From Callaeas wilsoni (lineage: Eukaryota > Chordata > Aves > Passeriformes > Callaeidae): a DNA stretch of 64,000 nucleotides. The number at the start of each line of letters is the position of its first letter. Within the stretch, counting starts at the first letter, position 1. A program made the position numbers and the translations under genes. The stretch is taken from contig VWPU01009712.1 of NCBI GenBank assembly GCA_013398955.1, forward strand, positions 1 to 64,000. Direction: 5' to 3'. The notes beneath the pieces were generated by a model that had not been told where the DNA came from, ran no database searches, and saw nothing but the letters and a program-made list of their open reading frames with translations. Shown here one piece after another: positions 37,701 through 48,900 of this stretch.

Positions 37701-40700
37701 CTGTTGACGTTAGAGCGTGGCATTGCAGAGGTTTGCTGCTGCTGGGCTCTGGGTATCAGCAGAGATCTGGCAGTGCTGAGAGGGGGGTGAAGTGGAGTGC
37801 TGAGAGGCTTGTCCCCTTCCTTTGGTCAGTGTCCCAGGGGATGTTCTGGGACATCAGCTGAAGGTGTGCAGAGCCCTGGGCAGAGCCTTGCCTGGGCTGG
37901 TGTGGGGTTGTGAGAGCTATGACAGTAGCTGGAAGGGAAGGCAGGAGCCAGCTTTTGGATATGCTGGTGTGTGTTGCCTTAGAAGAACTGCTGAACTCAG
38001 CTTGCTTTTCTGTCCCCCTTTGCACCAAGTCACAGCACTGCCCTGTATGAATGTTTCTTCCAGATGCCACAGTGGGTCAAGCACTACACTCTGGTGGGAG
38101 TAATTAACTCATGCTGAGCAGGGAAGCAAGCGAGGAGCCCAGCAGTAAAGCTGGTGAGCAAGAGAGGGCTCTCTAAGCTCCTGGAAGCCTCTTGCTACTG
38201 TCCCTGGCAGAGGCACCCAAATTGTGCTGCACTGCAGGACCTGGCAGGAAGTGGTCCCTGGAGTAGAGCCTTTCTTCCCTGCTCACTGTGGTGTTTCTAA
38301 CGCCTCCAGTACAAGTGTACACTGCTGCTCTTTTGCTTTGAGTCTGGAGGGAGTTTGCCTGCGTGGAAGAACTGTGAAGGGATATAAGAAATCCAGCAGA
38401 GTCTGTGATGTGAAAGTGGGCACTTAGAAGATCACAGCAAGACAGGGTACTTGCTGTAGGTACTGGGAAAAGATGCTCTGCACTCCTGTGCTCCAGGGGA
38501 GGAAGCTCTCTGTCCAGGGAAGAATATACCCTGGCCCTGCCATCCCTAGGGCTGCAGGCAGATTCCTTCTTGGAGTGTTCTTCCCAGGACATCACTGTCC
38601 CAGGGAACAATACATGGGATCCCTCTGTCCCTTTCCTCTGTGCCATCTCTCCATCTCCCTGTATGAGACCCAGTGGGTTTTACTTTGCCATTTTTTTACT
38701 CAATGAATTTGTAGAGAGAGCTGATGCCAGCCATCCAAAGGAAGGCTTAGGGGGAATAGCAGTGAGCTGATTTGCTAAACTTGAGGCATTCAGAAGATGA
38801 GTTTGACTCTAAAATTAAAAGCTCTTGGCGTATTTTTACTTCTGTTCTGTTTTCTTCTACTTTTAAGTGAGACTCATCTCCTTCAGGGTATTTTTGGTTA
38901 TTTGAAGCTGTGATGGATAGGAATTGCTCATTTATTTTCATAAATTTAAGCTGAGACTTTTGCCCTGCCTTAGGACTCCAGAAACTTGGATTTTCAGGAA
39001 AAGACGGAATACAAGAATTGGCAATATGGCCAAATAACAAATATTGAACATTTGTCAAGCATCTCCAGCACATCTTTGCTGAGTGCCTGAACTTGAATCC
39101 AATACAAATACTTGTCTATGGCTTAGGATTTGGAGACTTGGGGAGGAACAGCTCTGTAGGTGTTTATTAGGTTAGTACATGGAGGTGATGGATGAGAATG
39201 GATCTTCTTGTGTGCCCTAGCCAAAAATGGTTTGTAACAAAACATAACAGTTATTTCTGTCCAGCTGGCAGGGACTGTTGAGAGCCACTGTCTCAAAAGT
39301 AAAGGCAGATCTCTATTTTCCTCTCTGTGCTCAGTGGGAAGTTTGAGATGGGGCTCTGGCAGCAAGTCTGTGCGAAAGCTGTCCAAGACGAGCCCCAGCC
39401 CGCTTGTTCTCATGCTGCAACTTCGGATGCACTGGAGCAGGCACATCAAATAGTTACAAAGGGTGTGATTAAGCCCTGGGAAAGAGCAAGCCGGCAGCTT
39501 GTTTTATGTTTCCTCCCCTGTGTTTGTATGAGTCACGGAGCTGGCGGCAGTCCTGCTTTCACCTCACAGAGAGCAGAAATAAGTGTGTAAGAGCCCCACA
39601 CTAATTTACTGAAAATAGCCAAAAGCCAGGCTCTTAAGATACCCAAAAGAGATTGCAACTCCTCAGTTTATTGATTCTTTTTCTCTCTGCTTCAAGTTAA
39701 CAGCTTTTAAAAGACATGAAATGGGAAGAGCATCCATGCTGCCAGCAGTGTGGTTCTCTGTCCCAGCCCTTGCCTCAATGGTGCATGTGTGTGACCTTGA
39801 AGGGCAGACAGTGGGATGGTGTGTGGAGACACACATTGGAAGCAATAGAGAAGAGGTAAAAAATATCTTCCTCTGTTACCCTGGAGGCTGTTTGCATGTC
39901 ATGCCACTGCCATGGCAGCAGAGGCTGGCTCTCACCATCACACATCAACTCTGCCCTGAGCAGTCAGGGGCCAAGGAGGTTTACACCTGAGCTGTGTTTG
40001 TGCAAGTCTCCAGTGGTTGGACTTGCCCCTGCATTCTCCATAGCAGGGGACAAAATACCACCTGAGCGCCTTGCAAGGGTGCCAACTCATAATCGCATTT
40101 TTTGTTTCTCTTTTTAATCAAGTGTGATGTTAAATTTTATGCTGTCATTAAAGCTCCAGTTTCTGGAGCCAGTACAAGATGCTGTGAGAATTCCAGCTTT
40201 GTTTCTGAGCAGGGAAAGGAAGTCAGGAAGGCAGTCTGGCAGCTTGTAGCTTGGGGACAAGCAATGGACCTCACGTTCCTTCCATGTTTCCATGGGCGAA
40301 GTCCATATTCCAGGTTTTGAACACAAGGGTTGGCAGAGCAGCCTCTGATCCTAGCTGATGTGTTGGGAAAAGCAGGAAAAGTGCTTCAGCTTGCAAGGGA
40401 TACAAGGCTTGTGTGATGATCACAAATTCAGCTCAGCTCAGTTGAGCAGGAGGGGAAATAGGTGAGAGAGGCTGTTCTCACTTCAGCCGCTGGTGTGGGG
40501 AATGCAGCTGTGGTTTGGGGCGCACTGAGCCAGGGCTGTTGATGTGCTGAGCATCTCAAGCAGGCAGGAGAGTCAGACATCTCCCAGCATTCGTCCTTCG
40601 TGCAATCAAGCGATTGCTTTTTAGCAGTGCAGGCTCCCCCGAAGCCCAATTCCTGCATTTCCTCCCTGCTGTAAGCAGTCTTTGCTTCACTTGTTTCCAC

Positions 40701-43020
40701 ATTTGTTTCTTCTATTACACAAACTCTGGTCTCAGGCCTCTGAGCTGAAATACTCTGGGCTTTCAAAAGCATGACTCTGAATTGCAGAGTCTCTGGCTCC
40801 TCTCTGCTCCATGCCCAGCTCATCTACCCTTGGCAGAGTGAGCACCAAAGTCAAGGAGCTCTAGCAAGTGTTGCTGTTCAATGCTCAAAACCTGTGTGTC
40901 TTCTGAACTGCCATGTATTTGCTTTAAACCCAAACCACATCCCACTGGATTCAACAAGCATTCCTCACGGAATCTGCAAGTTTTATGGCCCTATGTGGGC
41001 TCTGTTTGCCACTTCATTCACTTTTTCTGCTTTCTCTGCTGTTTTCCAGACGTGTTCCTTTTGTCATGCCTGCTACCCTGACTTCCCCAAAGGAGAGAAC
41101 TTCCTCCTGTGGTCTTTAAACTGGACCTCCACTCAGCTCCCTTGCAATAAATGCTCTGTCCCTCACACTGACTGCTGGGGCTGGGCCCTTTCCTTTTAAC
41201 TGGAATGGAATGGGAAAATAGGTATGAAGATTTAGAGTTACCCACTCACTTCCCTTTTTCCAGACTCCTGACTGAATATGGGGTCGGGGGCATGGGGAAA
41301 AGAACATGACAGGACATCCTGCATCACTGTCCAAAATTTGGAAATCAATTCTAGGGCTTGAAATGGGCTTGCTGGTGGGTTGCTCCTGGGTATGCATGTC
41401 TGGAGCCAGCAAGAGAGGTATCCCAGCAGTGTCTCCTCTGACAGTGTCAGGCCAGTGTTCAAAGGCTGGGGAGTGTTCTGGGGTAGAGAAATACGTGTTT
41501 GTGTCCTCGATTAAGGTTTCTGCTGGCCTGCAGCTACAGTGTGGGTGTGACAATAGCTATTGAAATGCAGCTTCAGAAGTGCCTGTAGGAGATACCCAGC
41601 CCCCCTGAGAGCTGATGCTGTTGCCGGGCACGGTGCTGTAGCTCATGCAGTGGCAGCGTTACCAGCACAGTGCTTCTGGTGGTAGTGTGCTATTTCTGTA
41701 AACCCAAAGGATGCTTGGGTTTGTTCCTTTGATGCTCCCTCATCCCAGACGTGTTCTGTGTTGCCAGATGTTCACAGCTATCTGTTAGAGCACACACATC
41801 TAAGGCTGCATTAAGTGCACCCACCTCCCACTCTGGATTTGTTCCTTCACTGATCCATAACTCAGCTGACACATGGACAGTTTGATGAATCTTGGTCCTA
41901 CAGGTGGAGTCATGCTGTAACCGCCTACCTTTTCTGCAGCACATTGCTCACAGAGGAGGGTCTGTATTTCAAATCTCTGAGAAGTCACACTGACAAAATA
42001 GGAATAAGGTTCCCTTGACGAAGAAGCTGGTTTTGCCTTCCTCCATCTCTGCTATTTAAGTGCATTTTAAATTGATTTAGTTCAGAAATTTTATACAGTG
42101 GATTAAAACATGCAAACACGACTTTACAACGCTGTTTTTGTTGTTTTTTATCTTAATGCTTTCTGCTCCTCCCCCATTTCCAGATAGATTCTATTTATTG
42201 CCCTGTAACAGTTCCAAAATCCCAGCCCTGCTCTTCAAATACACATGGGTGTATGTGCATTCCTAGATGATCCCCTTTGCATTTAATTTTGAATGTGCCT
42301 AGATTATTTTTTTTGTATTCACTATGTTCTGAGGAGGAAAATAAATAAGGGAAACTGATTAGTTAGATGTTGACTTCATCTTTAATCCCACTCTCTGGAG
42401 GGCTCTGTCCTTAAACTGAAGTACCTGGTTCTGTTGAACACAAGAACTGCTTCTGTGCAGCTCTGTGCTTGCTGAGAGTTTACTTGGTTTTTGATGAAGA
42501 AATAGAAAATCTAATTTTTGAACTAAATTTACCTGCAGTGATTCATTCTCTTTTCATAACTTATCAAAATGCATTAGCAGTAAATTCTTGACAGTGCTTC
42601 TATAAACAGCAGTCGCTCTCCTTTGAAGCCGTGGTTCTCGCTGCCTGCTCAGTTGTGCTGCTGTGCAAAGTGGCATAAATACTCAAAGAGAAACAACACA
42701 AAAGGAGCTATGTAGAGATGGCTTAGACAAAATGCTGGCCTTTCCCTTCAGTCGTCAAAAGCTGGAAATCTGGCATTAAATAGAATTTGTAGACAGGTTT
42801 GGTGTCTATCTTCTGGCTTATCCCCTCTTAAAGTTGCATCTCGCTCCCACCCTGTGCATTGTTTGCTGCCAGAGGACTCCTGGCGTACACCCGGTGAAAG
42901 GACGGAGCGAATGCGGTTTGGTAGCCTGGTGCTGGTCTCAAAGCTACAGTTGTGTCAGAGCTGGCTTCCTCTCCACTGTAAGCCCTGTCAGGTGGTGGGG
43001 AGGGATGCTGGGGGGGATGT
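34746..43020. other. Intron 1, segment D: non-coding
   Basis: No gene is recognised. It contains a purine-only tract with A12 at 35498-35528 and otherwise moderate-GC unique sequence. Several open frames of 100-160 codons on both strands overlap each other and show no family signature. Confidence 0.5.
35498..35528. repeat. Homopurine tract with A12
   Basis: A run of A and G only, with 12 consecutive A followed by GGGAGGGGAG and AAAAGAAA. It is a simple low-complexity tract. Confidence 0.8.
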
Positions 43021-43245
43021 GTGTGTCCCCGCCTCGTCCCGGGACGGCGGGAGAGCGTTCCCGGTTTGTCCCGCCGGGATGCGGCTCTCTGCGCAGCCGA
43101 GCCCCGCGGCGCGCACGCCGGTGCGCTCCTGCCATCTGCTGCCCGGAGACAGCACCGCACGCCGCGAGGCTGCTGGAGCCCTCACCGCTTCCCCGGGACC
43201 TCCTGCACGGAAGGACAAGGAACGTGCCCACAGCCAGGCGGAATG
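43021..43245. promoter_or_regulatory. Intronic CpG island (patch 2)
   Basis: This is the most CpG-dense stretch outside exon 1: about 26 CpG by eye in 43021-43200, with GC content far above the flanks. It contains GCGCAC-GCCG-GTGCGC at 43111-43126, an inverted repeat that also resembles NRF1-type half-sites, and several CCCGGG/CCGCGG sequences. CpG islands kept unmethylated inside long introns often mark alternative promoters, antisense or lncRNA starts, or poised enhancers. Open frames run through it on both strands, as expected for stop-poor GC-rich DNA, and none looks like a known protein. Confidence 0.6.
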
Positions 43246-43539
43246 TTTCCTGCCTTTCTCGTTAAGGCGGCTGGGTACTGCCAGTAAAGTTTGAAGGGAG
43301 ATTTAAAGCTCGATATGGTGATCTAAAGAACCAGCAGCAAAGTAGAATGTCCTCAGCTTGGGAGAGCAAAGGTGTTTTAGCAGTATTGTGATTTCATGAG
43401 CCATCGCTCTGGGGAGGGGTAAAGTGCTGCTTCTTCCTCAACCACAGAGTTCTGTGGAATATTTCTCGCTTAATTTCTGAATACTCAGAATATAATTTGG
43501 GGCAGGGTGTTGTGTTTTAGCAACAAATATTTTGCAGGA

Positions 43540-43551
43540 TCCTCCTAGTGG
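43540..43551 (-). promoter_or_regulatory. CTCF-like core motif
   Basis: Read on the minus strand, CCACTAGGAGGA matches 10 of 12 positions of the CTCF core CCASYAGRKGGC; positions 9 and 12 differ. It lies about 300 bases from the intronic CpG island. A single degenerate core match is weak evidence. Confidence 0.25.
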
Positions 43552-44220
43552 TGCCCCTGTCTATAGGCAGAGGATGCCAATGACTGTTTGGGAATAGATA
43601 TACTTTCACCCTCCTCTGGGCTATGCCTGTGGATAAGAGCTGGCTGATACCTGAGCTTAACTAGGAAGTGCCCCAAACCCCATCAAGTGGGGAAGGAAAT
43701 CTGAAAGGCCTTTTTACACTCCTCCCTGTGGGTTGTTTGTGAGCCAAGGAGAGCAGAGCAGCTCAGGGGCCTCAGGGCTGGGTCCAGCCCGTCATCCAGG
43801 GCACGTCTCCCTGGGCAAAAGTAGAACATTACCAGCCAGAGGAGCAGCGCAGCTTGGTGTAGGATTTGTGCTTTGGTGCTAATTGGCTTCAGCTACAAAC
43901 CAGTATTTTTCTGTCTCTGCCTCTGCCAGCCACTTCCTAAAGCGCAGCCAGTAACAAACAAGTAGAGTTGTGCTCAGATTTCTGCTGGGTGTGAGCTGTA
44001 CATCAGCTTTGTCTGACTTCAGGGACAAGCATCCTTGTTACAGGACCAGCTCACACCTTCATATTCCTGCTTCTACCTCATGCAATTAATTTTGAAGACT
44101 GCGTTAGCAAATTTAGGAGGCCCGTAATCTTCTTTCTTTGTCTGTTAATCACAGTGTGGGGACCAGCTGTCAGTGGGAAACCAGCGAGCACTGCGTTATT
44201 CGTTACTTTCTGTACGGCAG

Positions 44221-44356
44221 GACTGTGTTCAAACGATATCCATCTCTGCTGTGCTCTGAAGGGTTTTCATGCANAATAACTTATTCTGTACGAATAAGTG
44301 AACGACTCTGTTCAAACGATATCCATCTCTGTTGTGCTCTGAAGGGTTTTCATGCA
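44221..44356. repeat. Near-identical 53-bp duplication flanking an N (probable assembly scar)
   Basis: The 53 bases at 44221-44273 recur at 44304-44356 with only two differences (G/C at unit position 5, C/T at unit position 30). The first copy is followed directly by the only N in this part of the intron (44274). Between the copies is a stem-loop, ACTTATTC-5-GAATAAGT, at 44279-44299. A duplicated sequence abutting an N is what an unmerged read overlap or unresolved haplotype at a gap looks like, although a true small tandem duplication is possible. Confidence 0.75.
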
Positions 44357-45964
44357 AGGGATAGCAAGCCTTGCAGGAGCTGAATATCCACAGGGAAATT
44401 TTACAAAGTATTTTCACAGCAACATCTATAAAATACAGGTGAGATTTCTAATTACTGAATCCATTTGAAGGATCTGTATTCTCCATGTACCTGCCTCTTT
44501 TAAGCATAATTTCTTTATCATCATTTGTGAGCAAAGCTTTTTAGCATTTTTCATTATTGTACATATAAGGGAATTTTTAAGATTAAAATTCCAGATTATG
44601 CACTGTATAAGACAATAAAGAAGATAGTTTAATTTTTGAAAGAAACTCCAAATGCAGGTAGGAAAATTCTACCAATATACTGTGGTTTTTCCTTAAGGCG
44701 TATTATGGGAGTGATAATGAGGTTCTTTGTTAGATAAAGTGTAAACAAAGTGTTTCTAGTGTTCACATTTTCAGGGGAAAGCTAAGTAAACTAACTGAAT
44801 TTTCTATTCTGTTGAATTCTATTTCCATTGGATTTTGAGCAGTAGTTGTCTTTCCTCTGTCCTCCTTGCAAAAATGGCTGGAGAAAAGGAAACTGGGAAG
44901 ACGTTATGATTTCATGGGCTATCTTTTCCTGTATGTTTGGGCTGGGGACACTGCTTCCTACAACGTGGGGGGATTGGTGAATGGGATTCTGCTCACCTGA
45001 GCTTTCAGAGTCAGCAAGGTGAAGCAGCCCTGATAGGAGAAGAGATTTGAAGACTGAGTTTTGATTATTATCAGGTTTCCATTACAAGACTTTGAGATCC
45101 TACTTCATGAAGTCTTTTGCATAGGTTTCTGGACCCAAATCTTGCTTGTGCCATTTTCCACTAGATTTTTAGATGACATATTACTTTGGGATTAGGGCAG
45201 GGACAACTTCCTGGAACATGCTTTGTGAATTTTCTATTTGATCAGCAACAATTTTGCTTTCTTCTCCCTCCTTCACCATGCAATGTAGCTTTCATCTTGA
45301 AATGCCGAGAGATCACCACACCTTTCTTTAAATAAATGTATGTGTGAGGCTTTATTTCATTCCAGGTAAGCACAAAAAGGCTTTGCAACAGATGTGATTG
45401 TTCTCTTGGAATTTCTCCTGAGTGAGCAGAGTAGGTAAAATGGGACGGGAGTTCTGTGCAAAGGGCATTTCAAGCCCTGTTCCTGGTAACAGAGAACTGC
45501 CCCAAAAATACAGCCCTCATCTCACTGCAAATGCTTCCAGGGCATTGGCCAGTGAGCATTGCCAGCTCTACCAGCTCCTCCTTCCCACCAGCCAATCCAC
45601 ACCTTACACTGGAAGGAGGGCAGTTGCAATACCTGGATCTTTCAGGGCCACCTGGCAATGTGACTTCTTACTGTTGCCTTCTTAAGGTGACTGCATTTCA
45701 CCTTTGCTGTCCCGTGCCAAAATGACAGTGGCATTTTACTGCATACTTTCACACAAGGTGGTCCAGGTTCTACCCTGCTGTAGCAGTGGTTGCTCTTTCT
45801 CTTTCACTCTAATTATTCAGTTCCATGCTTCCTGGCCACTGCCTGTGCTGCAGGGGTAAGAGATCCTTGACAGCTGCTGGGGCTGTGGGCTTGACGCTCG
45901 ATGGAGATTGAATCCACACAGTGCTTCCTGCTGTGCTCTTTGACAGATGACAGTGCTCAGCTGC

Positions 45965-45981
45965 AAAAAAAAAAAAAAAAA
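45965..45981. repeat. A17 homopolymer
   Basis: Uninterrupted run of 17 A. No retroposed gene body was recognised upstream of it. Confidence 0.85.
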
Positions 45982-48900
45982 GCTGTAAAATCTGAGATTT
46001 TGGTTAGAAACTTCTGCTGGCCTTTGCGTGCTGTCAAATATGACCTCTGCAAGATGAAGCTGGCGCAGGATGGTAGGAGCAATGGGACATGGACAGGCAA
46101 GTTTGGAGGGCTTAGGTTTTCCTCTGCCTGTCTCCCATGGAAAGCAAGGAGAAATGCTCTTGAAATTTCCATTCACCTCAGGAGAGCTGCTTTGTTTTCT
46201 GCTAACAACAAATTTGGCCTGTATCAACAACTCCTGGTGATGTGGATGAAGAGGAATTTTGCATGAATGTCGAAGGCAACCAGCAGTTTTCATACAGCTG
46301 ATGCTGTACGTGGGACTTTGGCAAAAGCATCTCGTATAGGTGATTTGATCCAGCTCCACGTGGCTTTGGCCATGTTCTCAGTGGTGGGTGGGAAGTTGGT
46401 TAGTACCACAGGAAAGCTTGCTCTTAGCTTCATGAGCTCAGACACAGCTCTATTGTATAAACCCTTTTGATTTCAGCACTCTGACAAGGATATGCATTCC
46501 CTGCCTCATCTTGGTAGTCCAATCCATACTCACATGCAAGGACAGAGAAAAATTATATTGTGGTTGTCTCAGCCATATTTGGCCTACCTGTCCTGGCTTC
46601 TCCCAGTGTTTGGATACAGATTTGTCAAAGGGGCCAGATCAGGTCTGTACAGATGGAGTCCAGTGAAGGGCTGGAGAGAAGATTCACTTCATGTCATGTT
46701 CTCCACCAAATGCCTCACAAAAGCTTCTGAAGATATCTGTTTGCCTTCTGTACTCAGAGAACTCAGGATTTCCAGCACTCTTTTGGTGCTTGGCTGATTT
46801 CCTGGAATCATCCTTCATTCCCTCTTTTTCTGACCTGTCCCATTGTATAAACCTAAATAGATTTAGTTATTGGTAGATGAAGAGAATGAAAGCAATTTAA
46901 AGGGATGCCATTCTCATCATGCATTGACCCCAGGAGCCAAGTTTGGTGGATTTTAAGGGAAGATTGGGGACGTGAACTACAGCTGTGGATATTCATCAAC
47001 TTTCTGATGGCTGTTAGTCACCCTGTGTACTCCACATGTAATCTTAGCTTTTCTGAATGATTTAGTGAAGAATTATTGAGTCAGGGACAAATCTCCTGCT
47101 GCTCTGCAGCAAGGTAGAGCTGTTGTTACAGAAAAGGCAGGCCCTGAGGACGGGCAGTGTTAGCTGAGGCCCAGTTCATAAGGAATGGTGCTGTGATTTG
47201 CTCTTGGCTGTGACTTATCTTTGTGGAAAACAACTACTAAAGGAACAGAGAGAAAGCTGGTAATTTAGCAACTAGGGAAAGAATTTCTGGTGTGTTGGAT
47301 AACCATAAGCAAGAGGCTTGGTAGAACAGCTCAAAGTGCATTTACAATGGAGGCTCTTATGTTATTTAGAGGATGTGAGGCTGTGGTGGCACAGCCCACT
47401 GGCAGCAGAACATGAAGTGGTGTGGCAACTCAGCCCTTTCGGGATGGGCAGAAGATACCAGACAGTAACTGAGAACACAAAACCATCCCAGAGGAGCCCA
47501 AAGTGCCCTTGCAGCCTTGGAGTCAAGTTCTCCCTGATATGTACTCGTGCCCCTGTGGCTGACTGGAGTGAGAGGAGAATGTGTTCCCGGGTCTGGAAGG
47601 GAATGGCTTTGCTCATCAGTGGAGAGCTGCCACGTGTTTTCTGTGAGCGGCACCTGGCGCTGACTCGTCAGATTGGGATGAGAGCCTGAGGGAGGCTGGG
47701 GACTTTTTCTCCTGTGCAGTCTCCAAAACCTGACCCTGTCCTACTTCCACAGTTCTTTTGCAGTGTCAGCAACACCCCTTGTAAAGTGATGGGATTGTTG
47801 TTGGCTTCTGCAAGGGGAACTTCCTGAAGGTGAAATTAAATTTTGGGGCGGAGGACTCTGTTACGTTGGGCAAACCAGCAGTGGAGTGAGTGGGGCTAAT
47901 TTAGCAAGCAAGGCTGTTGAGGTATTTCCCAGAGGACTGTGAAGGCTTTCACCCAGAATTCACCTTTTAATGTGTCATGCAGTGTTGACCGTCTCATTTC
48001 ACTTGAGTGTAGCAATACCAGGGCCCACACAATTGCAGATCAGGACAGTCGGCTAAACAAAGTTTAAATAAGTTTTCCTTTTCAATTTGGAAGAAGGATG
48101 ACTGATGAAACTGTGTAAGATCTTCAGTGATCTATGGAAGGTGCCATGGTTAAGTGAGTTTCTTCATTTCCTAGCAAGCTGGCAAAAGGAAATCCTTTTG
48201 TCACATGTGCTTTGTGAAACACAATGCTGCAAGGCACTGACTGTAACAAAAATATAACTGATTTACAAAGCAGTGAGAGACATTCCAAGCAGATAAGTCT
48301 GTCAGTGCTATTAAAGACAAAGCTGCAAATACTGCCTCTTGTTTGGGAAATAGCAAGGCCAGAGAATGCTTGTAGATTGCAGAGGGAAAGTTATTATGCT
48401 GTACTTTCTTTCCTCGCTCTTAATGCTCTTCCCCTGAAAGCCCTCAGCAGCAGTTGCCTGAGCCAGGATGGCTCAGCTACAGTAGATGGACGTGTTAGGT
48501 ACCACACTGAGGTTGTTGTGCTCTTGTACAGATCTCAGTAGCAGTGAAGGGACTAGGAAAAACAAGGGCAGAACAGCCTCTCCTGCAAGCTGCATGTTTG
48601 CACTCAATGCTTAACCTGGTTTGTGCCCACTGCTGTTACCCTGTAAGCAGATCCAAGAGAGGAGTCCTGCTGAGTCTCCCCCAGTGTAACATCTTGCTGA
48701 ATACTCAGCAGTGCTCCGTAGGGGTGTGAGCAGAAATGGCCCATCTAGACCCTGTGTAGCCCTTGCCAAATGTGCACTCTCAGTCCCAAAGGGTAGAACT
48801 GTTAAAACAATCTGTCCCCTGCCATATTTTGTCTCTGGGATTGCAGTTCCAGGATAGATGGCATCTTGTGCCATTTCAAAAGGGAATTTCATGTCTTATG

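Noticed and set aside
41621..41680. GCCGGGCACGGTG followed by CAGTGGCAG, resembling 7SL or U4 RNA starts
   Set aside because: The match to 7SL stops after about 13 bases and to U4 after about 9, with no continuing similarity or RNA polymerase III signals. Probably coincidence.
45817..46359. 180-codon minus-strand open frame
   Set aside because: It has a non-ATG start and runs through an A17 homopolymer read as a phenylalanine run, which is not protein-like.
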